DNA from: Caryophanales bacterium
GTDB taxonomy: Bacteria > Bacillota > Bacilli > Bacillales > DSM-4216
Length of the DNA stretch: 33,477 nt
Direction: 5' to 3'
Assembly: GCA_014896555.1 (NCBI GenBank)
Contig: JADBKC010000018.1
Location: 1 to 33,477, forward strand
In this document: piece by piece, positions 19,833-29,872 of the stretch
How positions within the stretch are numbered: the stretch's first letter is position 1
How the letters are laid out: every line of letters begins with the position of its first letter
Notes under the pieces: generated by a model
Told to the model about the DNA's origin: nothing
Seen by the model: the letters and a program-made list of their open reading frames with translations, nothing else
Database searches by the model: none
Position numbers and translations under genes: made by a program

Positions 19833-20095
19833 ATTAGGACCGTTTTACGAAAATGAAGAACTGTCTGTGAAGGATCCCTTGTTGGGGGAAGTTTACACGG
19901 ATAGGTTATATATCATAAAAGGCAGAGTCCTTTCGGTAAAAATCTTCTAGCGGGATTCTTACAGAAGACGGGGAACCGGAAATTGATTTTGCCGATAGGC
20001 TGGGAGCCGCAGCTAGCTAGATTAGTCCGTCCCCCTCTTACAGGCGGGAAATGATGGACAATAAAGCGGGGTTTATTTAGAGAAAGTTACGGCAT
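19833..20095 (+). ncRNA. Candidate structured leader or ncRNA upstream of ezrA
   Basis: Noncoding; long-range pairing GGGGG (19884-19888)/CCCCC (20031-20035) adjacent to ACGGA (19897-19901)/TCCGT (20026-20030); internal hairpins AAAGG-CCTTT (19918-19933), TCTTCT-AGAAGA (19943-19968), GGCTgggAGCC (19998-20008). Confidence 0.5.
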
Positions 20096-20116
20096 ATGTG
20101 GAACAGGGGGCTTACG

Positions 20117-21814
20117 ATGGAGTTCGTCATCGGCACATTCGTATTGATCATCATAATGATCATGATTGGTTTCTTAATGAAAAGAAAAAAGTATCAACGC
20201 TTAGATCAATTGGACAAACGCAAAATAGAAATCATGAATCGGCCTGTAGCAGATGAATTGAAAAAAGTAAAAAAATTAAATATGACCGGACAAACGGAGC
20301 GGTTATTTGAAAAGTGGCGACAAACATGGGATGAAATCATTATGACAGATCTGCCAGCGATTGATGAAAAGCTAGTGGATGCCGAGAGCTATATTGACAA
20401 ATTCCGTTTTCGAAAAGCGCAAGAAATCATGAGACAAATAGAAGAAAGTTTGAATAGAGCAGAGGAAAAAATTGATCAATTATTACAAGAGCTGAATGAA
20501 CTTGTAGGCAGTGAAGAAAAGAATCGCAGCGATATGGAAGATATAAAAGAAAAATATCGTTCCGCTCGAAAAAGACTGCTTGCTCATCGCCATACATATG
20601 GAAAAACTGCATCTATATTGGAAATAAAGCTTGATAGTTTTTCCTCCCAATTCGATCGATTTGAAGAACTAAACGCTGAGGGAAACTATTTGGAGGCGAG
20701 AGAGCTTGTATCGAAGCTTAAAGAAGAAATGACGGATTTGCTGCATAAAATGGAGCGCATACCAGTGCTCCTTCCGGAATGCACAAACTTGCTTCCTTCC
20801 CAGCTGGACGAGCTTGAAGAAGGATATAAAGAAATGGAAGAACAAGGATATATTCTTGATCATTTGCAGCTCGATAAAGAAATTGAAAGAATCAGGAAAG
20901 AGCTGGACCTTTACAAAGATTTAATCGAGAAAACAGAAATTCGTGACGTAGAGGATTCGTTGAATGAAACAAGGGAAAATATTGATCTTCTATACGAATT
21001 GTTAGAAAAAGAAGTGAAAGCAAAACATGATGTAGTCCAAAACAACAGCCAAACTTTTGATCTGCTGCAAAAACTGAAAAAAGCGAACAGAAAACTGAAA
21101 GAAGAAACCCAACTTGTCCAAGAAAGCTATCATTTAGTAAATGAACAAATTGATATTCCTAAGAAGCTGGATAAAGAATTGTCTCAATTGGAGAAGCGGT
21201 ATGAAATCGTGTCAAGCAAGATATTTTCCAAACAATCTGCTTATTCGCTTTTAAACGATGATTTAATGGAAATTCAAAAAAGCATTGAATCGCTTCAAGA
21301 GGAACAGGAGCGATTTGCAGAGTTTCTAGGGAACTTGCGAAAAGATGAATTAGCCGCAAGAGATAAATTGGAAGAACTGAGAAAATTGATTCACGAATCC
21401 CATCGTAAAGTAGCGAAAAGCAATGTGCCTGGTTTGCCGGATTCCTATAAGTCATTGATGGAGGATGCATCGGAACAAATAAATGATGTCATTCAATGCC
21501 TCCAAATTAAGCCGTTAAACATGAAACAAGTTCAAGAAAAACTAGAACTGGCTGTGGAATCGGTAGAGGTTCTCAAACAAAAGACAGATGAATTGATTGA
21601 ACAAGTGTATTTAGCGGAAAAAGTCATCCAGTATGGCAATCGCTACCGAAGCCAATACCCGAGTGTCCGTGAAAAACTAATAGAAGCGGAAAAAGCTTTT
21701 AGAAATTACGAATTCAATGAAGCGCTTGAACAAGCTGCATCTGCCGTTGAAAAAGTCGATCCTCAATTTTTGGAAAAACTATCTGATTTGTTGAATATGG
21801 ATAGTAAAGACTAA
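20117..21814 (+). CDS. ezrA: Septation ring formation regulator EzrA
   Basis: N-terminal TM MEFVIGTFVLIIIMIMIGFLMKRKKYQRLDQLDKRKIEIMNRPVADELKKVKKLNMTGQTERLFEKWRQTWDEI, then long coiled coil; SD AGGGGG before ATG 20117. Confidence 0.95.
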   Translation: MEFVIGTFVLIIIMIMIGFLMKRKKYQRLDQLDKRKIEIMNRPVADELKKVKKLNMTGQTERLFEKWRQTWDEIIMTDLPAIDEKLVDAESYIDKFRFRKAQEIMRQIEESLNRAEEKIDQLLQELNELVGSEEKNRSDMEDIKEKYRSARKRLLAHRHTYGKTASILEIKLDSFSSQFDRFEELNAEGNYLEARELVSKLKEEMTDLLHKMERIPVLLPECTNLLPSQLDELEEGYKEMEEQGYILDHLQLDKEIERIRKELDLYKDLIEKTEIRDVEDSLNETRENIDLLYELLEKEVKAKHDVVQNNSQTFDLLQKLKKANRKLKEETQLVQESYHLVNEQIDIPKKLDKELSQLEKRYEIVSSKIFSKQSAYSLLNDDLMEIQKSIESLQEEQERFAEFLGNLRKDELAARDKLEELRKLIHESHRKVAKSNVPGLPDSYKSLMEDASEQINDVIQCLQIKPLNMKQVQEKLELAVESVEVLKQKTDELIEQVYLAEKVIQYGNRYRSQYPSVREKLIEAEKAFRNYEFNEALEQAASAVEKVDPQFLEKLSDLLNMDSKD

Positions 21815-21930
21815 AGAAAGAAGCTGATTCAAAGGATTTGGCTTCCCCATTCAAAAATAGGGTGATGAATTCCCTAAATTTAAGTGGAGGAGTTCAAATC
21901 TTATGATGAATCAGCTGCTTTCTTTTTTTC
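21815..21930 (+). terminator. Large multi-arm terminator after ezrA
   Basis: AGAAAGAAGCTGATTCA...GATTTG pairs with CAAATC...TGAATCAGCTGCTTTCT followed by TTTTTTT; internal TAGGGtgatgaaTTCCCTA hairpin. Confidence 0.75.
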
Positions 21931-22037
21931 TGCCATGTGAATAACGAAAGGCTTTCTTTCTGTTTGTTCCCCACTTCTAGCTGTGCTATTATAAATATTT
22001 GAGTGTGAGAAATCATTCACTTAAGAAGGTGTGGATC

Positions 22038-23180
22038 ATGATTTACTTTGATAACAGTGCTACAACAAAACCATATAAGGAAGTACTGGAGTCATTTTTC
22101 AAAATAAATGAGAATTTTTATGCGAATCCTTCTTCTCTCCATTCTTTTGGAGGACAAGCGGAAAAATTATTGACTGAAGCGAGAAACCAGATCGCCTCAC
22201 TGCTCCATTGCAAACCGAGCGAAGTGTTTTTCACTTCCGGCGGAACAGAATCGAATAATTTGGCGATCAAGGGGACCGCGTTGCAATACCGCCATCGAGG
22301 AAACCATATTATCACGACTTCGATTGAGCATCCTTCTGTGCACAATGCTTGCAAGCAGTTAGAAGATCATGGGTTTGAAGTCACTTATTTACCGGTGGAT
22401 AAAAATGGAATGGTTCGAGTGGAAGATGTAGAAAAAGCGATTCGACCAGATACCATCCTCGTTTCCGTTATGCATGTCAACAATGAAATTGGTTCTATTC
22501 AACCAATTGAAGAAATTGGAAAACTATTAAAAAACTTCCCGAAGATTTTGTTCCATGTGGACCATGTTCAAGGAGCTGGAAAAATTCCTTTGCCGCTTTC
22601 TGACGGAAACATTGATTTCTGTTCTATTTCGGCACATAAATTCCACGGTTTAAAAGGAACCGGCATCCTCTATATAAAAGAAGGAATTCGAATTTCGCCG
22701 CTATTTTCCGGGGGAAATCAAGAAAAAAATGTGCGAAGCGGAACCGAAAATACTGGCGGGATTGTCGCCATGGCAAAAGCTCTGCGAATGACGATGGAAA
22801 AGCAAAAGACGGCTTTGAAAGAAATGGAAAATATTCGCCGTTATTTATTCAAAAGTTTGCGCTCTATAGAAGACGCCATGATTTATTCTCCAGATTTTGG
22901 GGCGCCTCATATCATTAATTTTGCCATTTCTGGTGTTCGGGGTGAAGTGCTCGTTCATGCGCTGGAATCAAAAGGGATCTTTCTGTCGACTACAAGTGCT
23001 TGTTCTTCGCGGCAAAATCAGCCTAGCCGCACATTACTGGCTATGGGAGTACCGGAAAAAGAGGCAGATTTCAGCGTTCGCATCAGTTTATCGTATGAAA
23101 ACACAATGGAAGAGGCAAAAGAATTTACCACGACGTTAAATGAATTATTGCCTACGATTACGAAAACAAAGAGGAGATGA
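22038..23180 (+). CDS. nifZ: Cysteine desulfurase NifZ/IscS-like (ThiI partner)
   Basis: MIYFDNSATTKPYKEVLESF, FTSGGTESNNLAIKG, SAHKFHGLKGTGILYI, TTSACSSRQ. Confidence 0.93.
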   Translation: MIYFDNSATTKPYKEVLESFFKINENFYANPSSLHSFGGQAEKLLTEARNQIASLLHCKPSEVFFTSGGTESNNLAIKGTALQYRHRGNHIITTSIEHPSVHNACKQLEDHGFEVTYLPVDKNGMVRVEDVEKAIRPDTILVSVMHVNNEIGSIQPIEEIGKLLKNFPKILFHVDHVQGAGKIPLPLSDGNIDFCSISAHKFHGLKGTGILYIKEGIRISPLFSGGNQEKNVRSGTENTGGIVAMAKALRMTMEKQKTALKEMENIRRYLFKSLRSIEDAMIYSPDFGAPHIINFAISGVRGEVLVHALESKGIFLSTTSACSSRQNQPSRTLLAMGVPEKEADFSVRISLSYENTMEEAKEFTTTLNELLPTITKTKRR

Positions 23181-23182
23181 CC

Positions 23183-24385
23183 ATGATTTACGATCGCGTA
23201 TTAATTCGATACGGGGAGATGTCGACAAAAGGCAGAAACCGAAATGTTTTTGTGACGAAACTGAAAAAAAATATAAAAGATATCATGAAAAATGAAGGGA
23301 ATATCCAAATTCAGGCAGGAAGAGACCGCATGTATCTTCTTCTAAATGGGGCTTCCTATGTAAGAATCAAAGAAAGACTATCAAATGTTTTCGGAATTCA
23401 ATCGTTTAGCCCGGTAGTACGGACGGAGAAGAACATCGATAAAGTGAAAGAAGCGGCGCTTGCACTCGTTCAAGCCAATTTTTCACCTGGGAATACGTTT
23501 AAAATTAATGCAAGACGTTCGGATAAGACGTTTGAAATCGATTCCCAGGAAATGAACTCTGTTTTGGGGGGGCACATTTTAAAAAAGATAGACGGAATTA
23601 AGGTCGACGTGAAGCATCCTGATATTGAACTTTTAGTAGAGGTTCGAAAAGAGGGCGTATTTTTATCCTGCGAGTGGGTCAAAGGAGCTGGAGGACTTCC
23701 GGCTGGTGTAAGCGGAAAAGCAATATTGCTGTTGTCGGGGGGAATTGACAGCCCTGTTGCTGGTTACATGATGATGAAACGGGGAGTGGAGATAGAAGCT
23801 GTTCACTTTTTTAGCCCGCCTTACACAAGCGAGCGGGCTAAGCAAAAAGTCATTGATTTGGCGAAAAAATTAACTTCATTTGGTGGAACCATGAAACTTC
23901 ATATTGTTCCGTTTACAGAAATCCAGCAAAAAATCCATGAAACCGTTCCGGCTAATTACACGATGACTTCGACAAGAAGATTGATGTTAACCATTGCGGA
24001 TGAGATTCGAAAGAAAAACGGCGGACTTGCTCTAGTTACAGGGGAAAGTTTGGGACAAGTGGCTAGTCAGACAATGGAGAGCATGCTGGCCATCAACGCT
24101 GTGACCCAAACACCTGTTTTAAGGCCGCTCATTGCCATGGATAAACTGGAAATTATTGAAATCTCTCAAAAAATTGGGACTCATGATATATCCATTCTTC
24201 CATATGAAGACTGCTGCACTATTTTTACACCACCTTCTCCAAAGACAAAACCAAAATTGGAAAGGATAGAACACTACGAAAGTTTTTTTGATTTCGATCC
24301 TTATGTAAGAGAAGCGGTTGAAAAAACAGAAACGCTCTTGATCAGCGAAGAGTTTGAATCGAAAGAGTTTCAATACCTGTTTTAA
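23183..24385 (+). CDS. thiI: tRNA 4-thiouridine sulfurtransferase ThiI
   Basis: THUMP domain; PP-loop LLLSGGIDSPVAGYMMMKRG; overlaps/abuts nifZ. Confidence 0.95.
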   Translation: MIYDRVLIRYGEMSTKGRNRNVFVTKLKKNIKDIMKNEGNIQIQAGRDRMYLLLNGASYVRIKERLSNVFGIQSFSPVVRTEKNIDKVKEAALALVQANFSPGNTFKINARRSDKTFEIDSQEMNSVLGGHILKKIDGIKVDVKHPDIELLVEVRKEGVFLSCEWVKGAGGLPAGVSGKAILLLSGGIDSPVAGYMMMKRGVEIEAVHFFSPPYTSERAKQKVIDLAKKLTSFGGTMKLHIVPFTEIQQKIHETVPANYTMTSTRRLMLTIADEIRKKNGGLALVTGESLGQVASQTMESMLAINAVTQTPVLRPLIAMDKLEIIEISQKIGTHDISILPYEDCCTIFTPPSPKTKPKLERIEHYESFFDFDPYVREAVEKTETLLISEEFESKEFQYLF

Positions 24386-24404
24386 CGTATTGTGAACTGC
24401 ATCG

Positions 24405-24435
24405 GGAATAAAGCGGACCGATTATGCGCATTTTA
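24405..24435 (+). promoter_or_regulatory. Candidate SigG promoter of SASP gene
   Basis: GGAATA-18 nt-CATTTTA, compare forespore consensus TGAATA/CATACTA. Confidence 0.5.
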
Positions 24436-24459
24436 ATGGATACAGGGAGGTGAAAATGG

Positions 24460-24660
24460 ATGACTAGAAACCAGTCTAACCAGCTTTTAGTTCCCGGTGT
24501 AGAACATGCTCTTGAACAAATGAAGTTAGAAATTGCACAAGAATTTGGTGTCGAGCTTGGGCCGGATGCAACAGCACGCGCCAACGGTTCTGTCGGTGGA
24601 GAAATAACAAAACGATTAATCCAAATGGCAGAGCAGCAGTTAAACGGTTTATCAAGATAA
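24460..24660 (+). CDS. sspA: Alpha/beta-type small acid-soluble spore protein
   Basis: [53 protein letters not shown]. Confidence 0.95.
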   Translation: MTRNQSNQLLVPGVEHALEQMKLEIAQEFGVELGPDATARANGSVGGEITKRLIQMAEQQLNGLSR

Positions 24661-24729
24661 AGATACTATTTCCTTTGATAAAATGATTTCTTCAATAAGA
24701 ACCATTAATAAATGGAAGCGTCAAACTTT

Positions 24730-24774
24730 AGAAGCAAGGGAAACCCTAAGCAAAGGGAAACCCTTGCTTCTTTC
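24730..24774 (+). terminator. Intrinsic terminator after sspA
   Basis: AGAAGCAAGGG...CCCTTGCTTCTTTC; 11-bp stem with inner CCT/AGG. Confidence 0.8.
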
Positions 24775-25051
24775 TGTTCGAAACTTTGCAGTCGGTTTAC
24801 AATACTCGATCGAAAATTTGATTCAAATTGTGTGGATCGTTTTGATATAATGATCATATGTGAAAACGACAATCAGTGATATGTACTCAAAAGGATGTTT
24901 TTTTATGCGCAAGTGATATCATGTTCTTCAAACAAAAGCGAGGCGAATGCGAGCCTGCCAAATACTTCTGGAGAAAGGCCTCATGATGATGCCCCGCTCC
25001 TAAAAAGGCAATAAGCCTTGAGTAGCTAGAAGATTGAAGGAGGGGAACTGG

Positions 25052-26638
25052 ATGAGAAGAGAGGATTTGTTGGCGCCAGAAAAATACAATATTGTAATGG
25101 AATTCGAAAAATATGCTTCCGATCCAAAAAAAGTGGCGATCAAATGGGAAAATGAAAAAGGAGATACTAGAGAAATTACATATAGACAATTAATTCAAAA
25201 TGCTAATCGAATTGGTAATGCCTTTTTGAGTCGAGGGTTGAAAAAAGGGGATATTATTTTAGTCATGACCCCTCGTTTAATTGAAGCATATGAAATTTAT
25301 ACGGCTGCTTTAAAGACGGGATTAGTCGTGGTTCCTTGTTCAGAAATGCTAAGAACGAAAGATTTAGACTATCGTATTGAACATGGAGATGTAAAAGCCG
25401 TCGTTTCTTATCATTCCCTTGTTGGAGAATTTGAAAAAACAGAGAAGTTCAGAGACGGAAAGTTGCTGCCGTTTGTATTTGGCGGAAAACGCGAAGGATG
25501 GCTGTTTTTAGAAAAAGAAGCGGAAAAACAGTCTGATTCATTGGAAATGGCCGATACACGAAGTGATGATATGGCCTTTTTGCCTTATACTTCGGGAACG
25601 ACCGGAAATCCTAAAGGGGTTGTTCATACTCATGGATGGGGCTATGCGCATTTAAAAACGGCGGCTCCTAATTGGCTGTGCATTGGAAAAGACGATATCG
25701 TATGGGCTACAGCTGGACCAGGCTGGCAAAAGTGGATTTGGAGCCCGTTTTTATCTGTTCTTGGGTCAGGAGCGACAGGACTTGTGTATAATGGACGATT
25801 CAATCCGAAGAAATTTTTACATCTTTTGGAGAAATATAAGGTAAATGTGCTGTGCTGTACACCAACCGAGTATCGATTAATGGCGAAAGTCGATAATTTG
25901 GATGATTATCATCTTGATCATCTGCACAGTGCCGTTTCTGCGGGTGAGCCCTTGAACCGAAAAGTCATTGATATCTTTAAGAAACATTTTGGGATTTATG
26001 TACGGGATGGTTATGGACAAACGGAAAGCACCCTTCTCGTAGGTGTGACGAAGGGCATGGAGATTCGTCCTGGATCGATGGGAAAACCGACCCCTGGAAA
26101 TCGCGTAGAAATTATTGATGACGAAGGAAATCCTTGTCCTCCTGGCATAGTAGGCGATATTGCCGTTCATGTGTCAACTCCAGCTCTGTTTAAACAATAC
26201 TATAAAGATCCGGAAAGAACGGCTAAGCAGTTTCGAGGAGAGTACTATATTACCGGGGACAGAGCAAAAAAAGACGAAGATGGATATTTTTGGTTTGAGG
26301 GCCGTGGCGATGACATTATTATCAGTTCTGGCTATACTATTGGTCCGTTTGAAGTGGAAGATGCTCTGATTAAGCATCCATATGTGAAAGAATGCGCTGT
26401 AGTGGCGAGTCCTGACGAGGTAAGAGGGAATGTAGTAAAAGCTTTTGTCGTCTTAAAAGAAGGAGTGGACAAAAACGATCCTAACTTAATTCCCCAGTTG
26501 CAAGACCACGTGAAAAAAGTGACGGCTCCTTACAAATATCCGAGAAGAATCGAATTTGTGGATGAACTGCCTAAAACGTATTCAGGCAAGATCCGACGGG
26601 TGGAGTTAAGAAACAAAGAGCTGGAAGCATTGAGCTGA
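25052..26638 (+). CDS. ytcI: Acyl-CoA synthetase (AMP-forming), YtcI-like
   Basis: LPYTSGTTGNPKGVVHTHGW, DGYGQTESTLLVG, PKTYSGKIRRVELR; SD AAGGAGGGG before ATG 25052. Confidence 0.88.
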   Translation: MRREDLLAPEKYNIVMEFEKYASDPKKVAIKWENEKGDTREITYRQLIQNANRIGNAFLSRGLKKGDIILVMTPRLIEAYEIYTAALKTGLVVVPCSEMLRTKDLDYRIEHGDVKAVVSYHSLVGEFEKTEKFRDGKLLPFVFGGKREGWLFLEKEAEKQSDSLEMADTRSDDMAFLPYTSGTTGNPKGVVHTHGWGYAHLKTAAPNWLCIGKDDIVWATAGPGWQKWIWSPFLSVLGSGATGLVYNGRFNPKKFLHLLEKYKVNVLCCTPTEYRLMAKVDNLDDYHLDHLHSAVSAGEPLNRKVIDIFKKHFGIYVRDGYGQTESTLLVGVTKGMEIRPGSMGKPTPGNRVEIIDDEGNPCPPGIVGDIAVHVSTPALFKQYYKDPERTAKQFRGEYYITGDRAKKDEDGYFWFEGRGDDIIISSGYTIGPFEVEDALIKHPYVKECAVVASPDEVRGNVVKAFVVLKEGVDKNDPNLIPQLQDHVKKVTAPYKYPRRIEFVDELPKTYSGKIRRVELRNKELEALS

Positions 26639-26648
26639 TGTTGAAGAA

Positions 26649-26677
26649 AAAACAGGCGGCACAAGCTGCCTGTTTTC
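26649..26677 (+). terminator. Intrinsic terminator after ytcI
   Basis: AACAGGCGGC acaa GCTGCCTGTTTT. Confidence 0.75.
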
Positions 26678-26705
26678 CGTTTTAGTCAAAAGGAAGGAAT
26701 CCGAT

Positions 26706-28277
26706 ATGAAAACCCTTTGGCATAGTGGGAAAATTTATACGATGAATAAAGAAAACGAAACATGTGAAGCAGTTGTGACAGAAAATGGCACGATCTTATT
26801 TGCCGGTTCAAAGAAGGAAGCAGAGTTGTGTCATGCCCCTTTTGACCGCACCATTTCACTGGATGGTGCCGTAATGTTTCCGGGATTTGTCGATAGCCAT
26901 ATGCATGTAGTTGGTCTGGGAGAAAAACTCGATCGACTTGATTTCACCGAGATGAAATCCAAGAGAGACGTTTTAGCTGTTGTCAAAGAAAAAATTTCTT
27001 CTATAAAAGAAGGCGAATGGCTGATCGGTGAAGGATGGGATGAAAGTTGCTGGTCGACGGGCGAAATATTGACAAGAGACGATCTTGATCAAATTTCAGA
27101 CACGGTTCCCATTCTTTTAAAAAGGGTGTGCCGGCACACGGTTGTAGCGAATACCCCAGCTTTAAAGAAAGCGGGGATTGATGAAACATCTGTTGATCCT
27201 GAAGGTGGGAAAATCGAACGGGATGAGGACGGACGATTAACTGGAATCTTAAAAGATCGCGCCATTGACAGAATGTTTCAGACTCTTCCTGAGTATACAA
27301 ATGATTATTTGAAAAAAGCATTGGAAACGGGAATTCAACATTGTTGGGAGAATGGGTTGACAGGTGCTCACACGGAGGACTTGAATTATTATCGAGATTT
27401 TTGGCGGACGTATTGCGCTTTTGAGCACGTGATTCATCGAAGCAGCCGGAAATTCCGAGCCCATCTATTAGTACACTATGAAGTTATGGATGAATGGTGG
27501 AAATCGGGATTCAACTTTTTATTTGGCACGCCATTTTTGGAATTCGGAGCTATGAAAATATTTGCTGATGGCTCTTTGGGCAGCCGAACCGCTTTAATAA
27601 GCTCACCGTACAAAGACGATCCGAGTACAAACGGTTTAGAAATCCATCCAGATGGACAGTTGGCCCAACTAGTAAAAAAAGCGCGAGAAATAGGGTTTCC
27701 GGTTGCTGTTCATGCCATTGGCGACTTAGCTGTGGAACGTGTATTGGATGTGCTGGAACTGTATCCTTCTGTAGAGGGGAAAAGAGACAGAATCATTCAT
27801 GCGAACATTTTGCGACATGATTTAATCGCAAGACTAAAAAAACAAAACGATCTTGTACTCGATATTCAGCCAGGTTTTATCCGCTCCGATATTGTGTACA
27901 CAGGACGATTGCCAGAAAATCTAAGGCAGTACGTATCCCCGTGGAACACCATCCTAAAAGAAGGGATTCATTGTGCCGGCGGATCGGATGCTCCTATTGA
28001 AGACGTGAATCCCTTTCAGCATATTGGCGCCATCGTAGAAAGAGCCGATGGACGTACGGATGAGAATCTATCTGTCTATGAAGCGATCTCTCTTTATACA
28101 AAAGGAAGTGCCTTTGCTTGCCATCATGAACACGACCGAGGCAAGATCCAAATTGGATACAAAGCGGATTTTACCATCGTCGATCGTGATGTATTCCACA
28201 TTTCCCCTAATGAAATCGTTAAAACGAAAGCTGTGATGACAGTCATCGACGATGAAATCGTTTATTCTGATTTTTAG
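26706..28277 (+). CDS. ytcJ: Amidohydrolase family protein, YtcJ-like
   Basis: MFPGFVDSHMHVVGLG, FADGSLGSRTALI, VHAIGDLAVERVLD, GGSDAPIEDVNPFQHIGAIVER. Confidence 0.92.
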   Translation: MKTLWHSGKIYTMNKENETCEAVVTENGTILFAGSKKEAELCHAPFDRTISLDGAVMFPGFVDSHMHVVGLGEKLDRLDFTEMKSKRDVLAVVKEKISSIKEGEWLIGEGWDESCWSTGEILTRDDLDQISDTVPILLKRVCRHTVVANTPALKKAGIDETSVDPEGGKIERDEDGRLTGILKDRAIDRMFQTLPEYTNDYLKKALETGIQHCWENGLTGAHTEDLNYYRDFWRTYCAFEHVIHRSSRKFRAHLLVHYEVMDEWWKSGFNFLFGTPFLEFGAMKIFADGSLGSRTALISSPYKDDPSTNGLEIHPDGQLAQLVKKAREIGFPVAVHAIGDLAVERVLDVLELYPSVEGKRDRIIHANILRHDLIARLKKQNDLVLDIQPGFIRSDIVYTGRLPENLRQYVSPWNTILKEGIHCAGGSDAPIEDVNPFQHIGAIVERADGRTDENLSVYEAISLYTKGSAFACHHEHDRGKIQIGYKADFTIVDRDVFHISPNEIVKTKAVMTVIDDEIVYSDF

Positions 28278-28474
28278 ACTTTTATCCAATTTAGTACAGC
28301 TATTTAATGGAAAAACGTTTCGTCTTGGACGAAGCCGAAATTGTTCGTTAAAAATCGGGCAAAAATTTTTTTAAAATGGAATCATTGTTTCGAGGTTTAT
28401 TAAAGCAGTAAAGGAACTTTTTCGGATTAAGACATAAAATCCATTCAACTATATTATGGAAAGGAGAGAAAAGA

Positions 28475-29404
28475 ATGGGGAAGGATGAAAAAATAGGCAT
28501 TGTATATGCAGGTGTGTCGTATTTACTATGGGGATTATTCCCTCTTTATTGGAAATTGCTGAAACAGGTTCCAGCTTATGAAATTTTAGCGAACCGGATT
28601 ATCTGGTCATTTCTTTTTATGATTTGTTTTCTATTGGCCACAAAGAAATGGAAGTTATTTATACATTCGTTCCGTCCTCTTATTCAACAGCCAAAATTGG
28701 GCTTGTCATTATTTTTCGCATCCGTGCTGATAAGCGCCAATTGGTTTTTATACATTTGGGCGATCAATCATGATCACATCATTGAAACGAGTTTAGGCTA
28801 TTACATTAACCCGCTGGTGAGCGTCTTGTTGGGCGTTGTGATTTTAAAAGAAAAACTGTCAAAAGCCCAAGTAGTTTCTTTTCTTTTGGCGCTTACAGGC
28901 GTTTCAATCCTCACCATTTCGTATGGGAAATTTCCTTGGATGGCAATGGGATTGGCTGTAACTTTTGGGTTGTACGGTTTGGCGAAAAAAGTGGTCAAAG
29001 TGGAATCCGCAACGGGGCTAACGCTTGAAACGTTATTGATCACCCCCTTTGCACTCATCTTTTTGCTGTATTTACAAGGGAAAAGTGAATTGATGCTTTT
29101 CCATCAAAGTGTGGCGACCGATCTTTTGCTTATGGGCGGCGGAATTGTCACGGCAGTTCCTCTTTTGTATTTTGCAAAAGGTGCTCAGCGGATTCCTTTA
29201 TATATGATTGGATTTTTGCAATACGTTACCCCAACCATGTCGCTTTTGATTGGGATATTTATTTATCATGAACCATTTTCTATGATCAAATTCATTTCCT
29301 TTACATTCATATGGGCGGCGCTTTCTATTGTTTCATTATCACAAATTCGATTCATCCATAAAAATGGGAAAAACCATAAAGGAAAAGGTGAACTTCCTGT
29401 TTAA
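28475..29404 (+). CDS. rarD: EamA-family transporter RarD
   Basis: GVSYLLWGLFPLYWKLLKQVPAYEILANRIIWSF; ten predicted TM segments. Confidence 0.9.
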   Translation: MGKDEKIGIVYAGVSYLLWGLFPLYWKLLKQVPAYEILANRIIWSFLFMICFLLATKKWKLFIHSFRPLIQQPKLGLSLFFASVLISANWFLYIWAINHDHIIETSLGYYINPLVSVLLGVVILKEKLSKAQVVSFLLALTGVSILTISYGKFPWMAMGLAVTFGLYGLAKKVVKVESATGLTLETLLITPFALIFLLYLQGKSELMLFHQSVATDLLLMGGGIVTAVPLLYFAKGAQRIPLYMIGFLQYVTPTMSLLIGIFIYHEPFSMIKFISFTFIWAALSIVSLSQIRFIHKNGKNHKGKGELPV

Positions 29405-29627
29405 AAAGAGGATGTTCAATGAAACAATAGGCGGTTGTCTTAAACTTTTTCCGTTTGAAAAATAATCCGTTCTAGCTAAAGCTGTTGGATAAAAGGATCC
29501 ATTCGATTGTTACACTTGTATGGAATCCTAAAACGGAGAAGATTATGATCCTTATGATGGGAAAGGTTTGAATAAGAATTTTCAGTATGGGTATGATTCG
29601 TCCACCATTCTAAGAACGATAGCGGCT

Positions 29628-29681
29628 AAGAGGATGACTCAAAAGGTCATTATAAATGATCTTTCCGTGTCATCCTCTTGT
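29628..29681 (+). terminator. Long hairpin, likely terminator for rarD
   Basis: AAGAGGATGAC tca AAAGGTCATT ata AATGATCTTT ccgt GTCATCCTCTT. Confidence 0.65.
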
Positions 29682-29872
29682 TCTATTATGAAATTTACTT
29701 TTTATAGATATTGGTTTTGTTGGCTATAAGTTGCCCAATTTTTGGATGATTATAAAGCAAGGGGGAAGAACATAATGAACAAAACGAAAATAATCCTTTG
29801 TAGGGCTTCAATGGTTTGCTACAATAATTGACAGGAATGGAATTTGTTTTATGGAATGGGAGGACGGGATGA

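Noticed and set aside
24730-24771. Near-duplicate AAGCAAGGGAAACCCT / AAGCAAAGGGAAACCCT resembling a short repeat array
   Set aside because: Explained by the internal symmetry of the sspA terminator hairpin; only two copies, not CRISPR.
29515-29700. Plus-strand readings NGEDYDPYDGKGLNKNFQYGYDSSTILRTIAAKR between rarD and sppA
   Set aside because: Runs into the terminator hairpin, no start codon or SD, no family recognised; likely noncoding.
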